From Bacteroidota bacterium (GTDB lineage: Bacteria > Bacteroidota > Bacteroidia > Chitinophagales > LD1), in NCBI GenBank assembly GCA_018267385.1, contig JAFDYN010000007.1, positions 1 to 64,000 on the forward strand: a stretch of 64,000 nucleotides of DNA, given 5' to 3'. The notes beneath the pieces were generated by a model. That model searched no databases and was not told the DNA's origin. It worked only from the letters and a program-made list of their open reading frames with translations. Positions 24,006 to 32,006 of the stretch are shown here, one piece after another. The position numbers and the translations under genes are program-made. Position 1 is the first letter of the stretch. Every line of letters starts with the position of its first letter.

Positions 24006-25916
24006 GTGAAAGATAACCACCAGATAGCGCCTCATCGCCCGCGCCGGGCCGTCCTCCTGCTGGGCATGCTGCTGCTCACAGCGGCGGGTGCTTTTGCGCA
24101 GGTGCGCTTTGCGGCCTCTGCGCCTTCGTCGGTGGGTATCAATCAAAACTTTCAGGTAGACTATACCGTAGAGAATGGCAGCGCCAGGACCATTGATCCG
24201 GGCATCGGTAGCGACTTTCAAATTTTGAGCGGGCCCAATCCTACACAGCAGGTGCAGATCATGAATGGCCACATGAGCCAGTCAGTGATCTACTCCTACA
24301 TCGTGCACCCCAAAAAGGAGGGCGTCTTCAAGATAGGAAAGGCAAAGGCCAGCATAGAGGGCGCTACCATGGAGTCAAACGAGCTCACTATTACGGTGAC
24401 AGGCCCTGTGCAGCAGCAGGCCCGCCGCAGGCGCGATCCTTTCAATCCTTTTGACGATGACGATGATCCTTTTGCTGCCATGCAGCAGCAGATGCAGCAG
24501 CAGATGCAACAGATGCAGCAGCAGCCTGCCCAGCCGCAAAAATCCAACGCCGAGCTGGACAAGTCTATACGCGACAATGTGATCGTGCGCATGGAGACCG
24601 ACCGCAATAATGTCTACATAGGCGAGCGCATCTCCGCCACGATCAAGATCTACTTTAAGATGAACATCGGCAATGTATCGCCGACCAAGGCACCTTCCTT
24701 TGATGGCTTCTGGAGCCAGGAGGTGATGAATAATAAGCAGATCAAAGAGCACATAGAGACCTACAACGGGCAGAGGTACTATGCGGCTGACCTGATCCGG
24801 TACAATCTCTATCCGCAGCGTGCAGGCACCCTGCAGATCACACCAGCAGAGCTCAATATGATCGTGCAGGCGGAGGTGGGCCGCTCCTTCTGGGGTAGCC
24901 AGTACGCCAATGTGCCCTACAAGGCCAGCAGCAACGCCGTCACCATCAATGTGAAAGACGTACCTGCCGCCGGCAAACCAGCCGACTACAGCGGGGCCGT
25001 AGGCAAATTCAAATATGAGGTACATCTCTCTGACAAAGAAGGCAAGACAGACAATGCACTCACCTATACGGTAAAGATCAGCGGCGTGGGCAACCTCAAG
25101 ACCATTGAACTGCCCAAGCCACAGTTTCCTGACGGCTTTGAGACATTTGACCCCAAGGTGAAAGACGATGTGACCAATACCGATGCGGGCATGAGCGGCA
25201 GCATACAGTATGACTACCTCATCATCCCGCACCAGCCGGGAGATTTCAAGATAGCCGGCAGTTCGTTTTCTTTCTTTGATCCGGGAGCAGGCAAATATAT
25301 CACACAGACCTCTCCGGAGCTGGCGCTCAAGATCACCGGCGCACCATCTCAGAATCCTAACACCGGCACCGCGATGGTGAGCAAGGAAGATGTGGCGGCC
25401 CTGCACTCAGACATCCGTTTTATCAAGACACGCGCAGAGCTGGTGCGTGAGCAGAAACCCTTCTTTGGCTCTGCCGGTTTCTTCGGCTTGGTAGGTACTC
25501 CGTTCTTTGCTTTTATCGGGCTGCTGTTTGTGCGCAGGCGTACGGAGGACCTGGCCGCAGACATCGTAGGCGCCAAGCGCCGCCGTGCTACCCGGCTCGC
25601 CAAAAAACGCCTCTCTACGGCTGACAAGCACTTGGCCAAGGGCAATAAGGAGGCATTCTATGATGAGGTCTCCCGCGCCATGTGGGGCTACCTGGGAGAC
25701 AAGCTGAATATAGACCAGTCACAGCTGTCCAAAGACAATGTAGAGGAAAAGCTCCTGGCCAAAAATGTGAAGCCTGATACCATAGGCAAACTTAAATCAC
25801 TCATCCACACCTGTGAGCTGGCGCTCTACTCTCCGGTAGGCGCGGGAGATGAGATGAAGCAAAACTACAGCGCAGCCATAGAGCTGATAGCCGACCTGGA
25901 GGATGAGATCAAATGA
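24006..25916 (+). CDS. batD: BatD: large membrane-anchored beta-domain protein
   Basis: A 636-aa protein of the BatD (oxygen tolerance) family with a signal peptide (core VLLLGMLLLTAAGAFA, about 16-31). Repeated Ig-like beta domains occupy about 32-490, a membrane helix lies near GFFGLVGTPFFAFIGLLFV, and a helical cytoplasmic tail has the conserved KEAFYDEVSRAMWGYLGDKLNI segment. A Gln/Met-rich stretch (residues about 158-178) follows an acidic FDDDDDPF. The start is a GTG; no ATG is available before the signal core. The stop overlaps batE (ATGA). It should be the large periplasmic partner of the Bat VWA proteins. Confidence 0.88.
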   Translation: MKDNHQIAPHRPRRAVLLLGMLLLTAAGAFAQVRFAASAPSSVGINQNFQVDYTVENGSARTIDPGIGSDFQILSGPNPTQQVQIMNGHMSQSVIYSYIVHPKKEGVFKIGKAKASIEGATMESNELTITVTGPVQQQARRRRDPFNPFDDDDDPFAAMQQQMQQQMQQMQQQPAQPQKSNAELDKSIRDNVIVRMETDRNNVYIGERISATIKIYFKMNIGNVSPTKAPSFDGFWSQEVMNNKQIKEHIETYNGQRYYAADLIRYNLYPQRAGTLQITPAELNMIVQAEVGRSFWGSQYANVPYKASSNAVTINVKDVPAAGKPADYSGAVGKFKYEVHLSDKEGKTDNALTYTVKISGVGNLKTIELPKPQFPDGFETFDPKVKDDVTNTDAGMSGSIQYDYLIIPHQPGDFKIAGSSFSFFDPGAGKYITQTSPELALKITGAPSQNPNTGTAMVSKEDVAALHSDIRFIKTRAELVREQKPFFGSAGFFGLVGTPFFAFIGLLFVRRRTEDLAADIVGAKRRRATRLAKKRLSTADKHLAKGNKEAFYDEVSRAMWGYLGDKLNIDQSQLSKDNVEEKLLAKNVKPDTIGKLKSLIHTCELALYSPVGAGDEMKQNYSAAIELIADLEDEIK

Positions 25917-26707
25917 CCGGCAGGACCACATACACACATGGGCCCGGCGGGCTGCTGCCGCGTATCATGCTGGTGCTGCTATGTATGCTCAGCCTCGGCG
26001 GTGGCCTGTATGCAGAGGGCGCGGCACAGCTATTTGATGCAGCCAATACAGCCTACAAAAATAAAGACTACGACCTGGCCATAGCCGGCTATAGCAAGCT
26101 GCTCTCACAGGACTATAAGACTGCGGAGGTGTACTACAACCTCGGCAACGCTTTCTATAAAAAAGACTCTATAGGCCAGGCCATCCTCAGCTATGAGCGC
26201 GCGCTGCGCCTCGCCCCCGGCGATGAGGATATCCGCGTCAACCTCAAGCTGGCCAATCAGAAAACCATAGACCGCCTCATACCAGTGCCGCAGCTCGCCA
26301 TCGTGCAGCGCTGGGACCAATTCGTAGAGGCCCGCTCCTCACGTACCTGGAGCCTCCTGGCCGGTGCCTGTGTCTGGCTGGCGCTGGCGGGCTTCGCCGC
26401 CTATCTCTTTATACAGAGCATCCGCCGTATAGGCTTTTATCTCGGCGTGGTGCTGTTGCTCGCGGCGGGATTTTTTGGTTCGCTGGCATGGTCGCAGTCA
26501 CACACCGAGTATGGTGCAGACCAGGCTATCCTCACCACAGACAATGCCTACATCAAAAGCGCGCCTGATGCGTCATCTACCGACCTTTTCATGATCCATG
26601 AGGGTATCAAGATCCAGATACTCGACCACGTGGGCGACTGGTCTAAGGTGCGCCTCTCAGACGGCAAGGTGGGCTGGCTCCAGCAGGCCACCTACACCGT
26701 GATCTGA
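25913..26707 (+). CDS. batE: BatE: TPR and SH3-like membrane protein
   Basis: A 264-aa protein with a signal peptide, two TPR units (LFDAANTAYKNKDYDLAIAGY and AEVYYNLGNAFYKKDSIGQAI), two membrane helices (about 145-165 and 172-192) and a C-terminal bacterial SH3-like domain (AYIKSAPDASS through VGWLQQATYTVI). This is the standard BatE layout and closes the operon. ATGA overlap with batD shows coupling. The SH3 domain is probably periplasmic and may contact peptidoglycan or another Bat protein. Confidence 0.88.
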   Translation: MTGRTTYTHGPGGLLPRIMLVLLCMLSLGGGLYAEGAAQLFDAANTAYKNKDYDLAIAGYSKLLSQDYKTAEVYYNLGNAFYKKDSIGQAILSYERALRLAPGDEDIRVNLKLANQKTIDRLIPVPQLAIVQRWDQFVEARSSRTWSLLAGACVWLALAGFAAYLFIQSIRRIGFYLGVVLLLAAGFFGSLAWSQSHTEYGADQAILTTDNAYIKSAPDASSTDLFMIHEGIKIQILDHVGDWSKVRLSDGKVGWLQQATYTVI

Positions 26708-26908
26708 CCGCGCACCGCCTGGTGAATAACTATTCCTCTTGCCCTTCCCTTTGTGAACATTTCCGCCAGATAAATTCCGTCACATTGCAGACCTTTGCAC
26801 CATCACCACGCAGCCATTTATCAGCTGCCGGACCTATTAATCTCTCCGTGGTATCTTTTGTATTAAAATATCCATTTAGGTCGCAGATCCCGATTCAGTC
26901 AGGAGAGG

Positions 26909-26936
26909 TTTGGAGGGGGGGGGTACACTAGCTTTG
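26909..26936 (+). promoter_or_regulatory. Possible promoter containing a nine-G tract
   Basis: TTTG (26909-26912), a 16-nt spacer that includes nine consecutive G, then TAGCTTTG (26929-26936) fit the -33/-7 pattern with short spacing. G-run length change would alter the spacing. The nearest downstream gene starts almost 300 nt away, so the call is weak. Confidence 0.25.
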
Positions 26937-26982
26937 TATTTCTATGTCTCTATGCGGTCTATGTGGCTCAAAAATGTATTTC

Positions 26983-27064
26983 TGTATTATTCTGTCAATT
27001 CTAAAATCCTGCAAATTCTGATTCAGACGATGTATTTGCATTAAAGTCCCTCTCCTTTGGAGAG
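26983..27064. repeat. 82-nt direct repeat, copy 1
   Basis: It differs at about eight of 82 positions from 27101-27182 and shares its core (caatt-x-aaatcctgcaaat and ctgattcaga) with the third copy at 28583. It ends with the dyad ccctctcc-ttt-ggagag. The unit is typical of dispersed intergenic repeats in Bacteroidota. Confidence 0.8.
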
Positions 27065-27100
27065 TGGGTCCCGAGGCTCCGGGAGGGAGAGGTGGCTGTT

Positions 27101-27182
27101 TGTATTATTCGGTCAATTCCGAAATCCTGCAAATCCTGATTCAGAAATTGTATTTGTATTAAAGTCCCTCTCCTTTGGAGAG
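27101..27182. repeat. 82-nt direct repeat, copy 2
   Basis: Second copy in the same orientation, 118 nt after copy 1, ending 46 nt before the ATG at 27229. Its terminal hairpin would be in the leader of that gene. Confidence 0.8.
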
Positions 27183-27228
27183 GGATTTAGGGAGAGGTCG
27201 TATTCTTTCACTCAAAATAAAATCACCT

Positions 27229-27852
27229 ATGTCCGCCCCTACCGGCAACACCAACGCGTCCCGATGGACCCGCGAGAAAACCATTGCTACTCTCCACCAG
27301 ATCGAGCAGCTCGCCCTCGATGAATTCTCCATTACCAATACCCTCACCGAGGCCCTCTTCAAGGTCCGCTGCTACAAGCAGCTCTGGAGCTACTGGAAGA
27401 AGAAATGGGAAATCGATGAAGAGGTCATGGACCAGATCTACTTTATCGAGCAGATCTTCACCCACAAGCTCGAAGAAGGCGCCCTCTTCAAACGGATGAA
27501 CGCCTCCACCTGCCATTTCATCCTAAAGCACAACTATGGCTACAATACCAAAGGCGAAACGGAGCTGCCTAGCCATCTGAGGCATGAGTTTCCGGAGGAA
27601 AAAACAGTAGCTCAAAAAGCCTCCACCGGTTCAAAATCAAAAAAGAATAATGGTGAAGAGCCTTATACTCAGGAGGAACTGGACTATATCAATGATCCGG
27701 CCTACAAGGATTTCAGCGATAGGGAGACTGATGATGAGCAGATGAAGTGGTTCCGTGCCGATGCCCGCAAGTATCCGGACCTTTACACCGCCAAGACACC
27801 CGTCCGCGGCAACTACATCAAGATCGCAGAGGACCTGTACTCGCCGATATAG
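27229..27852 (+). CDS. Unknown protein, possibly terminase-small-subunit-like
   Basis: A 207-aa soluble protein. Residues about 10-105 are helical and read like small DNA-packaging (gp3/terminase small subunit-like) proteins. The clues are a Ser/Thr-rich start, TREKTIATLHQIEQLALDE, a KQLWSYWKKKW segment of helix-turn-helix flavour, a helix through YFIEQIFTHKLEEGALFKR, and NASTCHFILKHNYGY. The C-terminal half is acidic and contains a lysine-rich linker (GSKSKKNN). No phage gene is nearby, so it would be an orphan or a host protein with the same fold. The ATG at 27229 is chosen over an upstream frame that runs through the repeat. Confidence 0.6.
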   Translation: MSAPTGNTNASRWTREKTIATLHQIEQLALDEFSITNTLTEALFKVRCYKQLWSYWKKKWEIDEEVMDQIYFIEQIFTHKLEEGALFKRMNASTCHFILKHNYGYNTKGETELPSHLRHEFPEEKTVAQKASTGSKSKKNNGEEPYTQEELDYINDPAYKDFSDRETDDEQMKWFRADARKYPDLYTAKTPVRGNYIKIAEDLYSPI

Positions 27853-27923
27853 TCTTTTGCCGCCAGGCTGCACATACCAAAAGCAAGAAATAATAGCCAG
27901 TTTCGCGCTGTTATCGCATCCGT

Positions 27924-28562
27924 ATGAGCATGATACTCGATCCCTCCGGCATAGACACCATCATATTTGACCTGGGCAATGTGATCATTGATATTGACTT
28001 TGATGTGATGATCGGGGCCTTTCGCGGCATAGCTGCGCGTGACTTCAGTGAGCTGATCACCTACACACAGCAGGATGATCTCTTTAGCCGCTATGAGCGT
28101 GGCGATATCGGCTCCGCAGACTTTCGCGCTGCGCTGCGGCCCTATCTGCGCGCGGATGTGGCAGATTCAGAGATAGACCACGCGTGGAATGCGATCCTCT
28201 GTCACTACCCGGCGGCCAAGTTTGACCGCCTGAGGGAATTGCGAGGCAACTATAAGGTCTACGCGCTGAGCAATATCAATGAGATACACCTGGCAGACAT
28301 AGACCGCTACATCAGCCTGCATCTCGGCTCCGCAGATATGCGCAGCTATTTTGACTATGCCTACTACTCTCACGAGCTGCGCATGCGCAAACCTGAGAGC
28401 CGCATCTACAGATATGTGTTAGATCACGCAGGTATTGATCCGCAGCGTTCTTTATTTATCGATGACAAGCTGGAAAACACTGCCGCCGCCTCAGACCTGG
28501 GCTTCCGCGTCCATCACCTCACAGACCGCGACTCTCTTCTCACACTACTCTCCCGGTTCTAA
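27924..28562 (+). CDS. HAD-superfamily hydrolase (HAD-IA)
   Basis: A 212-aa cytoplasmic haloacid-dehalogenase-type hydrolase, probably a small-molecule phosphatase. Motif I FDLGNVII holds the nucleophile Asp16, motif II is YALSNINEIH (about 113-122), motif III includes the Lys of RMRKPESRIY and motif IV is LFIDDKLEN (about 177-185). The helical cap lies between motifs I and II, as in subclass IA, and the sequence resembles YihX/epoxide-hydrolase-type members. The substrate cannot be predicted. It stands alone between the unknown gene and a repeat-filled spacer. Confidence 0.85.
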   Translation: MSMILDPSGIDTIIFDLGNVIIDIDFDVMIGAFRGIAARDFSELITYTQQDDLFSRYERGDIGSADFRAALRPYLRADVADSEIDHAWNAILCHYPAAKFDRLRELRGNYKVYALSNINEIHLADIDRYISLHLGSADMRSYFDYAYYSHELRMRKPESRIYRYVLDHAGIDPQRSLFIDDKLENTAAASDLGFRVHHLTDRDSLLTLLSRF

Positions 28563-28582
28563 AACAATAAACCGGGAGTTGA

Positions 28583-28690
28583 TTTCTGTTTTGATTCCAT
28601 CAATTCTAAAATCCCGCAAATTCTTATTCAGACACAGTATTTGTATTAAAGCTCCCCTTCAGGGAGTCCCTGGGCTTCGGGAGGGAGAGG
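28583..28690. repeat. Third copy of the dispersed repeat with extended tail
   Basis: The core (caattctaaaatcc-gcaaattct-attcagac ... gtatttgtattaaag) matches the two 82-nt repeats at 26983 and 27101. The tail, ending cttcgggagggagagg, matches the DNA just after copy 1 (27065-27092). It fills the space between the HAD gene and the stop of the Kir channel gene. Confidence 0.75.
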
Positions 28691-28694
28691 CGCC

Positions 28695-29711
28695 TTACAG
28701 ATCCAGCATCTCACCCTCTACCTCATAAGGGGCAGCGGGTATATCTATAGGGATAGTGCGCTGTGGCAGGTCTACCAGATCATAGCTGCCTACCTTGCGC
28801 AGGTCCATCACCATCTTGCCATCCGTACCGACGTAGAATGGCTTCTGGAATTTGGCGCCGTAGATCAGGTCGCGCCAGGTGTAGGACATGCGCACGTAGA
28901 TGGTCTGCGCGTAGGTCTCATCATAGCCGCGCAGCGTGATGAAGATCTCTATCTCCTGATCCTTCATATCCTGCTCGGTCATACCATAGAGCGGGCTCTG
29001 ATCGTCTATGACATGATTGATGGTCCAGCTCAGCGGAAACATAGCGATCTTAGACAGCTCCAGATTGAGCTGCTTGAATCTGCGCAGGCCGTCATTATTG
29101 CTGTTGTCCACCCAGCTGTAGTTTACCGTGGCCTCGAGGTCCATGATGTTTGACGAGCGCTGATTGGCAAAGATGAACTGCAGGCCTGTCAGTTCGCCTA
29201 CCGGCGCGACGATGAGGTTGCGGCCAAACTTCATCAGGGGTTTCGGTTTTGAGAAGCGGCCATACAGGGTGCCGGTGAGTACTGCAAAACCCATGAGCCC
29301 GGTGAAGGCCTCCAGCGATGCCATCCAGCTGCTGAATACATCTACCGGGTACATAGCGCCATAGCCTACTGTAGTAAAAGTCTGGCTGGAGAAGAAGAAG
29401 CACTGCATGAACTTACTGATGCCGCTCACACCACTCACGCCGTTGATACCTTGTGCGTCACAGAGGTAGTATACCACTGCGTAAAAAAGGTTGACACCGC
29501 CATAAAAGAGAAACACGGTGATCCAGTAGTTCTTCCACTTAGTCGTGAGCAGCCAGTGGTAGAGGTCAAAGTCTATGCGGTCGCCGGTCACCTTGCGGAT
29601 ATTGTAGCTGCCGTCCAGGTTGACCGTGCGCTGGCGGCCCTCCTGTGCACCGTGGTCCAGGCCTATATCTACATTGTTGCGGTTTCTGTTTATCCGGTCG
29701 CGGAGCGCCAT
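28695..29711 (-). CDS. Inward-rectifier (Kir-type) potassium channel
   Basis: A 338-aa inner-membrane channel of the KirBac type. It has a cytoplasmic N-terminus, an outer helix (about 60-84), the pore helix and selectivity filter TVGYG (114-118), an inner helix (about 130-152), and a large C-terminal immunoglobulin-like cytoplasmic domain (about 160-330, with GLQFIFANQRSSNIMDLEATV and YDETYAQTIYVRMSYTW). The turret loop has an unusual GVSGVSGI repeat. The length matches bacterial Kir proteins. The gene is monocistronic on the minus strand. Its role is probably K+ homeostasis. Confidence 0.93.
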   Translation of the reverse strand: MALRDRINRNRNNVDIGLDHGAQEGRQRTVNLDGSYNIRKVTGDRIDFDLYHWLLTTKWKNYWITVFLFYGGVNLFYAVVYYLCDAQGINGVSGVSGISKFMQCFFFSSQTFTTVGYGAMYPVDVFSSWMASLEAFTGLMGFAVLTGTLYGRFSKPKPLMKFGRNLIVAPVGELTGLQFIFANQRSSNIMDLEATVNYSWVDNSNNDGLRRFKQLNLELSKIAMFPLSWTINHVIDDQSPLYGMTEQDMKDQEIEIFITLRGYDETYAQTIYVRMSYTWRDLIYGAKFQKPFYVGTDGKMVMDLRKVGSYDLVDLPQRTIPIDIPAAPYEVEGEMLDL

Positions 29712-29883
29712 AGGGGATTCTGTTTTAGCGTTTGCAATTTAATGTCTTTAAATAAAACGGCCAGGGCATAGGTTTTGTACCTCATCGTCTTGAGTTGCAT
29801 TCCATACGGGGTCACTGCCATGCAACACCAAAAGTGCATACGGGGCAGCCGATTTTGACCGTTCGGAAAAATGGCTAACTTTC

Positions 29884-30300
29884 ATGCTAATAAAAACTGA
29901 CGTGAAGTTTGACGAAGAAATACTAGCCAGCCTGACCAGTGACCTGCAGACCTGCCGGAGCTACATCCGCCAGGTGAGCCAGGGCATGCTGAAAGGCAAC
30001 GTGAGCAAGTACCCGATCTTTGTCGCGACGCGGTCTGAGGCTGACATAGACCTCGGCCTGCCTATCATCAGCCGCGAGGAGATGGACCTCACCTGGGCCA
30101 TCAATGCCTCCCACCTGGAGGACTTTGTACATCACGGCGTGGTGAGCGAGGAGAAGGTGCAGGACTTTATCCGAAACTATAAGAACCCCGACGAGTTCAT
30201 GTGTATCTTTCTGGCAGAGGAGGGGCTTATGAGTTTTCTCTTCATGCCGTATGAGACGCCGCCAAGCAAACTGGATGTGAGCAAAGAGCAGCTCAACTGA
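29884..30300 (+). CDS. Conserved small acidic protein of unknown function
   Basis: A 138-aa soluble protein without a signal peptide or membrane segment. Notable stretches are YIRQVSQGMLKGNVSKYPIFVATRSE (about 27-52), LGLPIISREEMDLTWAINASHLEDF (about 57-81) and FMCIFLAEEGLMSFLFMPYE (about 104-123), suggesting an alpha/beta domain. I do not recognise a named family. The stop is one nucleotide before the NamZ gene, and DUF167 follows, so the three form an operon. TTTTG, 18 nt, TAACTTTC stands directly before the ATG, a near-consensus promoter. Confidence 0.7.
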   Translation: MLIKTDVKFDEEILASLTSDLQTCRSYIRQVSQGMLKGNVSKYPIFVATRSEADIDLGLPIISREEMDLTWAINASHLEDFVHHGVVSEEKVQDFIRNYKNPDEFMCIFLAEEGLMSFLFMPYETPPSKLDVSKEQLN

Positions 30301-30301
30301 T

Positions 30302-31504
30302 ATGATCGGCTTCATCAGATATAGTATTCCCCTTCTCTTCTTTTCAATGATCATAGCTGCCGCCGGCTATGGCAAAGGAGTTGGCGTGCATATCACAGTG
30401 GGTGCAGAGCGGATGACCGAGTACCTGCCTATGCTGCAGGGCAAACGCGTGGCTCTGCTGGTGAACCAGACCAGCCGTATAGGCAAGGCCCATCTGGCAG
30501 ATACGCTGAAGGCGCTGGGTACGGACATCCGCGTGATCTTTGCGCCGGAGCATGGCTTTCGCGGCGATGCGGATGCCGGGGCGCACGTGGCCAATACGAC
30601 AGACAGCAAGACCGGCATACCCGTCATCTCCCTCTACGGCAAGAAGCAGAAGCCCACGGCAGAAGACCTGAAAGATATAGATGTAGTGGTCTATGATATA
30701 CAGGACGTGGGCTGTAGGTTCTACACCTTTATCTCCACGCTGCACTACCTGATGGATGCCTGTGCTGCCTATGGCAAAAAGCTGATCGTGCTGGACAGGC
30801 CGGACCCCAATGGCTTCTATATAGACGGACCGGTGCAGGATCTCAGGTACCGCTCCTTTGTAGGGATAGATGCGCTGCCGGTGGTCTATGGCCTCACACC
30901 CGGCGAATATGCACACATGGCCAAAGGGGAACAGTGGATAGACAGTGCTGCCAACCTGGACCTGACAGTGATCAGCTGCGCGGACTATGACCACAGCATG
31001 CGCTACCACCTGCCCGTAGCCCCCTCGCCCAATCTGAAAAATGACCGTGCGATCTTCCTCTATCCATCGCTGTGTTTCTTTGAGGGGACCAATGTGAGTG
31101 TGGGGCGTGGTACGCCGTGGCCCTTTGAGGTGATCGGCTCTCCTGATGCGGGACTGGATAGTGCTTTCAGCTTTACGCCAAAGAGTACCCCCGGCGCCAC
31201 CGACCCGATGAATAAAGGCAAGCTCTGTGTGGGCTATGACCTGCGCCACTATCGCAAAGACCTGAGCACAGAGATGCACGGGGTCAACGTGAGATACCTG
31301 CTGCGTATGTATGCGGTGGCCAAGGATAAGGCGAAGTTCTTTAGCAGCCCGGATTTCTTTGACAAGCTGGCTGGCACGGATGAGCTGCGCAAACAGATAC
31401 TGGACGGCAAAACCGAAGCTGAGATCAAGGCCAGCTGGCAGCCAGCGCTGAAGGCATACAAAGAAATGCGGCAGAAGTATCTACTATATAAGGATAGCAA
31501 ATAG
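30302..31504 (+). CDS. DUF1343 exo-beta-N-acetylmuramidase (NamZ/YbbC family)
   Basis: A 400-aa exported enzyme of the DUF1343 (YbbC) family, whose characterised members (NamZ) release terminal MurNAc from peptidoglycan fragments. After a signal peptide (residues 1-24) come VALLVNQTSRIG (about 50-61), FAPEHGFRGDADAG (about 80-93), YDIQDVGCRFYTFISTLHYLM (about 126-146) and the GTNVSVGRGTPWPFEVIGSP block of the catalytic region. All family blocks are present at normal length. It is probably periplasmic and serves cell-wall recycling. It is coupled to the unknown gene upstream (1-nt gap) and to DUF167 downstream (5-nt gap). Confidence 0.9.
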   Translation: MIGFIRYSIPLLFFSMIIAAAGYGKGVGVHITVGAERMTEYLPMLQGKRVALLVNQTSRIGKAHLADTLKALGTDIRVIFAPEHGFRGDADAGAHVANTTDSKTGIPVISLYGKKQKPTAEDLKDIDVVVYDIQDVGCRFYTFISTLHYLMDACAAYGKKLIVLDRPDPNGFYIDGPVQDLRYRSFVGIDALPVVYGLTPGEYAHMAKGEQWIDSAANLDLTVISCADYDHSMRYHLPVAPSPNLKNDRAIFLYPSLCFFEGTNVSVGRGTPWPFEVIGSPDAGLDSAFSFTPKSTPGATDPMNKGKLCVGYDLRHYRKDLSTEMHGVNVRYLLRMYAVAKDKAKFFSSPDFFDKLAGTDELRKQILDGKTEAEIKASWQPALKAYKEMRQKYLLYKDSK

Positions 31505-31509
31505 AGGCC

Positions 31510-31764
31510 ATGCTGTTCCGTATCAAAGTAAAGCCTAACTCGCGCACAGACGAGGTCAGCCGTGAGGCGGATGGCACGATCCGTGTGAAGATCAAAGCCC
31601 CGCCTGTGGAGGGCAAAGCTAATAAGTACCTCATAGAATATATAGCTATACGGCTGGGCATAGCGCCTTCACGCGTGGTCCTGCTCAAAGGAACGGGCAC
31701 AGCCTACAAGACACTCGAAATAGATGCAGAGGAGGCCTATGTGCTGCAAAAACTCGGTCTCTGA
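31510..31764 (+). CDS. DUF167 / YggU-family protein
   Basis: An 84-aa protein of the DUF167 (YggU) family. It carries the hallmark KVKPNSRTDEV near the N-terminus, KIKAPPVEGKANKYLIEYIA (about 35-54) and the closing KGTGTAYKTLEI. The fold is a small alpha/beta domain and the function is unsettled. It ends the NamZ operon, and a tRNA gene follows 76 nt later with its own promoter. Confidence 0.88.
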   Translation: MLFRIKVKPNSRTDEVSREADGTIRVKIKAPPVEGKANKYLIEYIAIRLGIAPSRVVLLKGTGTAYKTLEIDAEEAYVLQKLGL

Positions 31765-31795
31765 AGTCAAAGCGGTCGAAAAGGCCCCGGAATGT

Positions 31796-31825
31796 TTTGA
31801 AAAACTGGCAAAAAGTCTATATTTG
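31796..31825 (+). promoter_or_regulatory. Promoter of tRNA-Phe
   Basis: TTTG at 31796-31799, an 18-nt spacer and TATATTTG at 31818-31825 make an almost ideal Bacteroidota promoter. It sits 15 nt before the mature tRNA 5' end and is the best promoter match in the window. Confidence 0.75.
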
Positions 31826-31840
31826 CCGTCCCTCAGACAA

Positions 31841-31913
31841 GGTTGAGTAGCTCAGTTGGTAGAGCAATAGACTGAAAATCTATGTGTCGGGGGTTCAATT
31901 CCCTCCTCAACCA
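31841..31913 (+). tRNA. tRNA-Phe (anticodon GAA)
   Basis: A complete cloverleaf can be drawn. The acceptor arm ggttgag/ctcaacc has seven pairs, the D arm begins gctc, the anticodon stem ataga/tctat carries the loop ctgaaaa with anticodon GAA, the variable loop is gtgtc, and the T arm reads ggggg-ttcaatt-ccctc. The discriminator base is A and CCA is not fully encoded (acac follows). It has its own promoter and terminator and stands alone. Confidence 0.97.
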
Positions 31914-31918
31914 CACCT

Positions 31919-31948
31919 AATCCTCGTCCTCCCGGCGGGGATTTTTTA
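31919..31948 (+). terminator. Rho-independent terminator of tRNA-Phe
   Basis: The arms atcctc and ggggat pair across a small inner cc/gg stem and are followed by a run of T (attttttatt). It begins 6 nt after the tRNA and precedes the radical SAM operon. Confidence 0.65.
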
Positions 31949-32006
31949 TTTGGGGCCGGAGACGGCATGGGAATATTGTGTATTTTAGAAGGGCAAAGCG
32001 CGCTGA

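Larger units (their letters stand above)
26708..27228. other. Repeat-rich 520-bp spacer after the Bat operon
   Basis: No credible gene is seen; the one open frame of about 69 codons starts at a GTG and has no recognisable features. The region holds a nine-G run at 26915-26923, a possible promoter at 26909-26936, a run of tctatg-type units at 26941-26970 and two 82-nt direct repeats at 26983-27064 and 27101-27182. Confidence 0.6.

Noticed and set aside
24375-25406. A 343-codon open frame on the minus strand opposite batD
   Set aside because: Cysteine/leucine/histidine-rich shadow of a well supported BatD gene; no start signals or family features.
26722-26931. A 69-codon frame after batE
   Set aside because: GTG start, no ribosome site or family, and it runs into the nine-G run; treated as non-coding spacer.
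27183-28582. Prophage or integrative element around the terminase-like gene
   Set aside because: No integrase, capsid or portal gene, and no attachment-site duplication; only short repeats surround it.
30344-31279. A 311-codon minus-strand frame opposite NamZ
   Set aside because: Antisense to all conserved blocks of the DUF1343 gene, with no recognisable features of its own.
31841-31913. tRNA-Phe as the integration site for the 32-64 kb island
   Set aside because: The tRNA lies at the island edge, but no integrase gene and no repeated tRNA 3' end were seen within the window.
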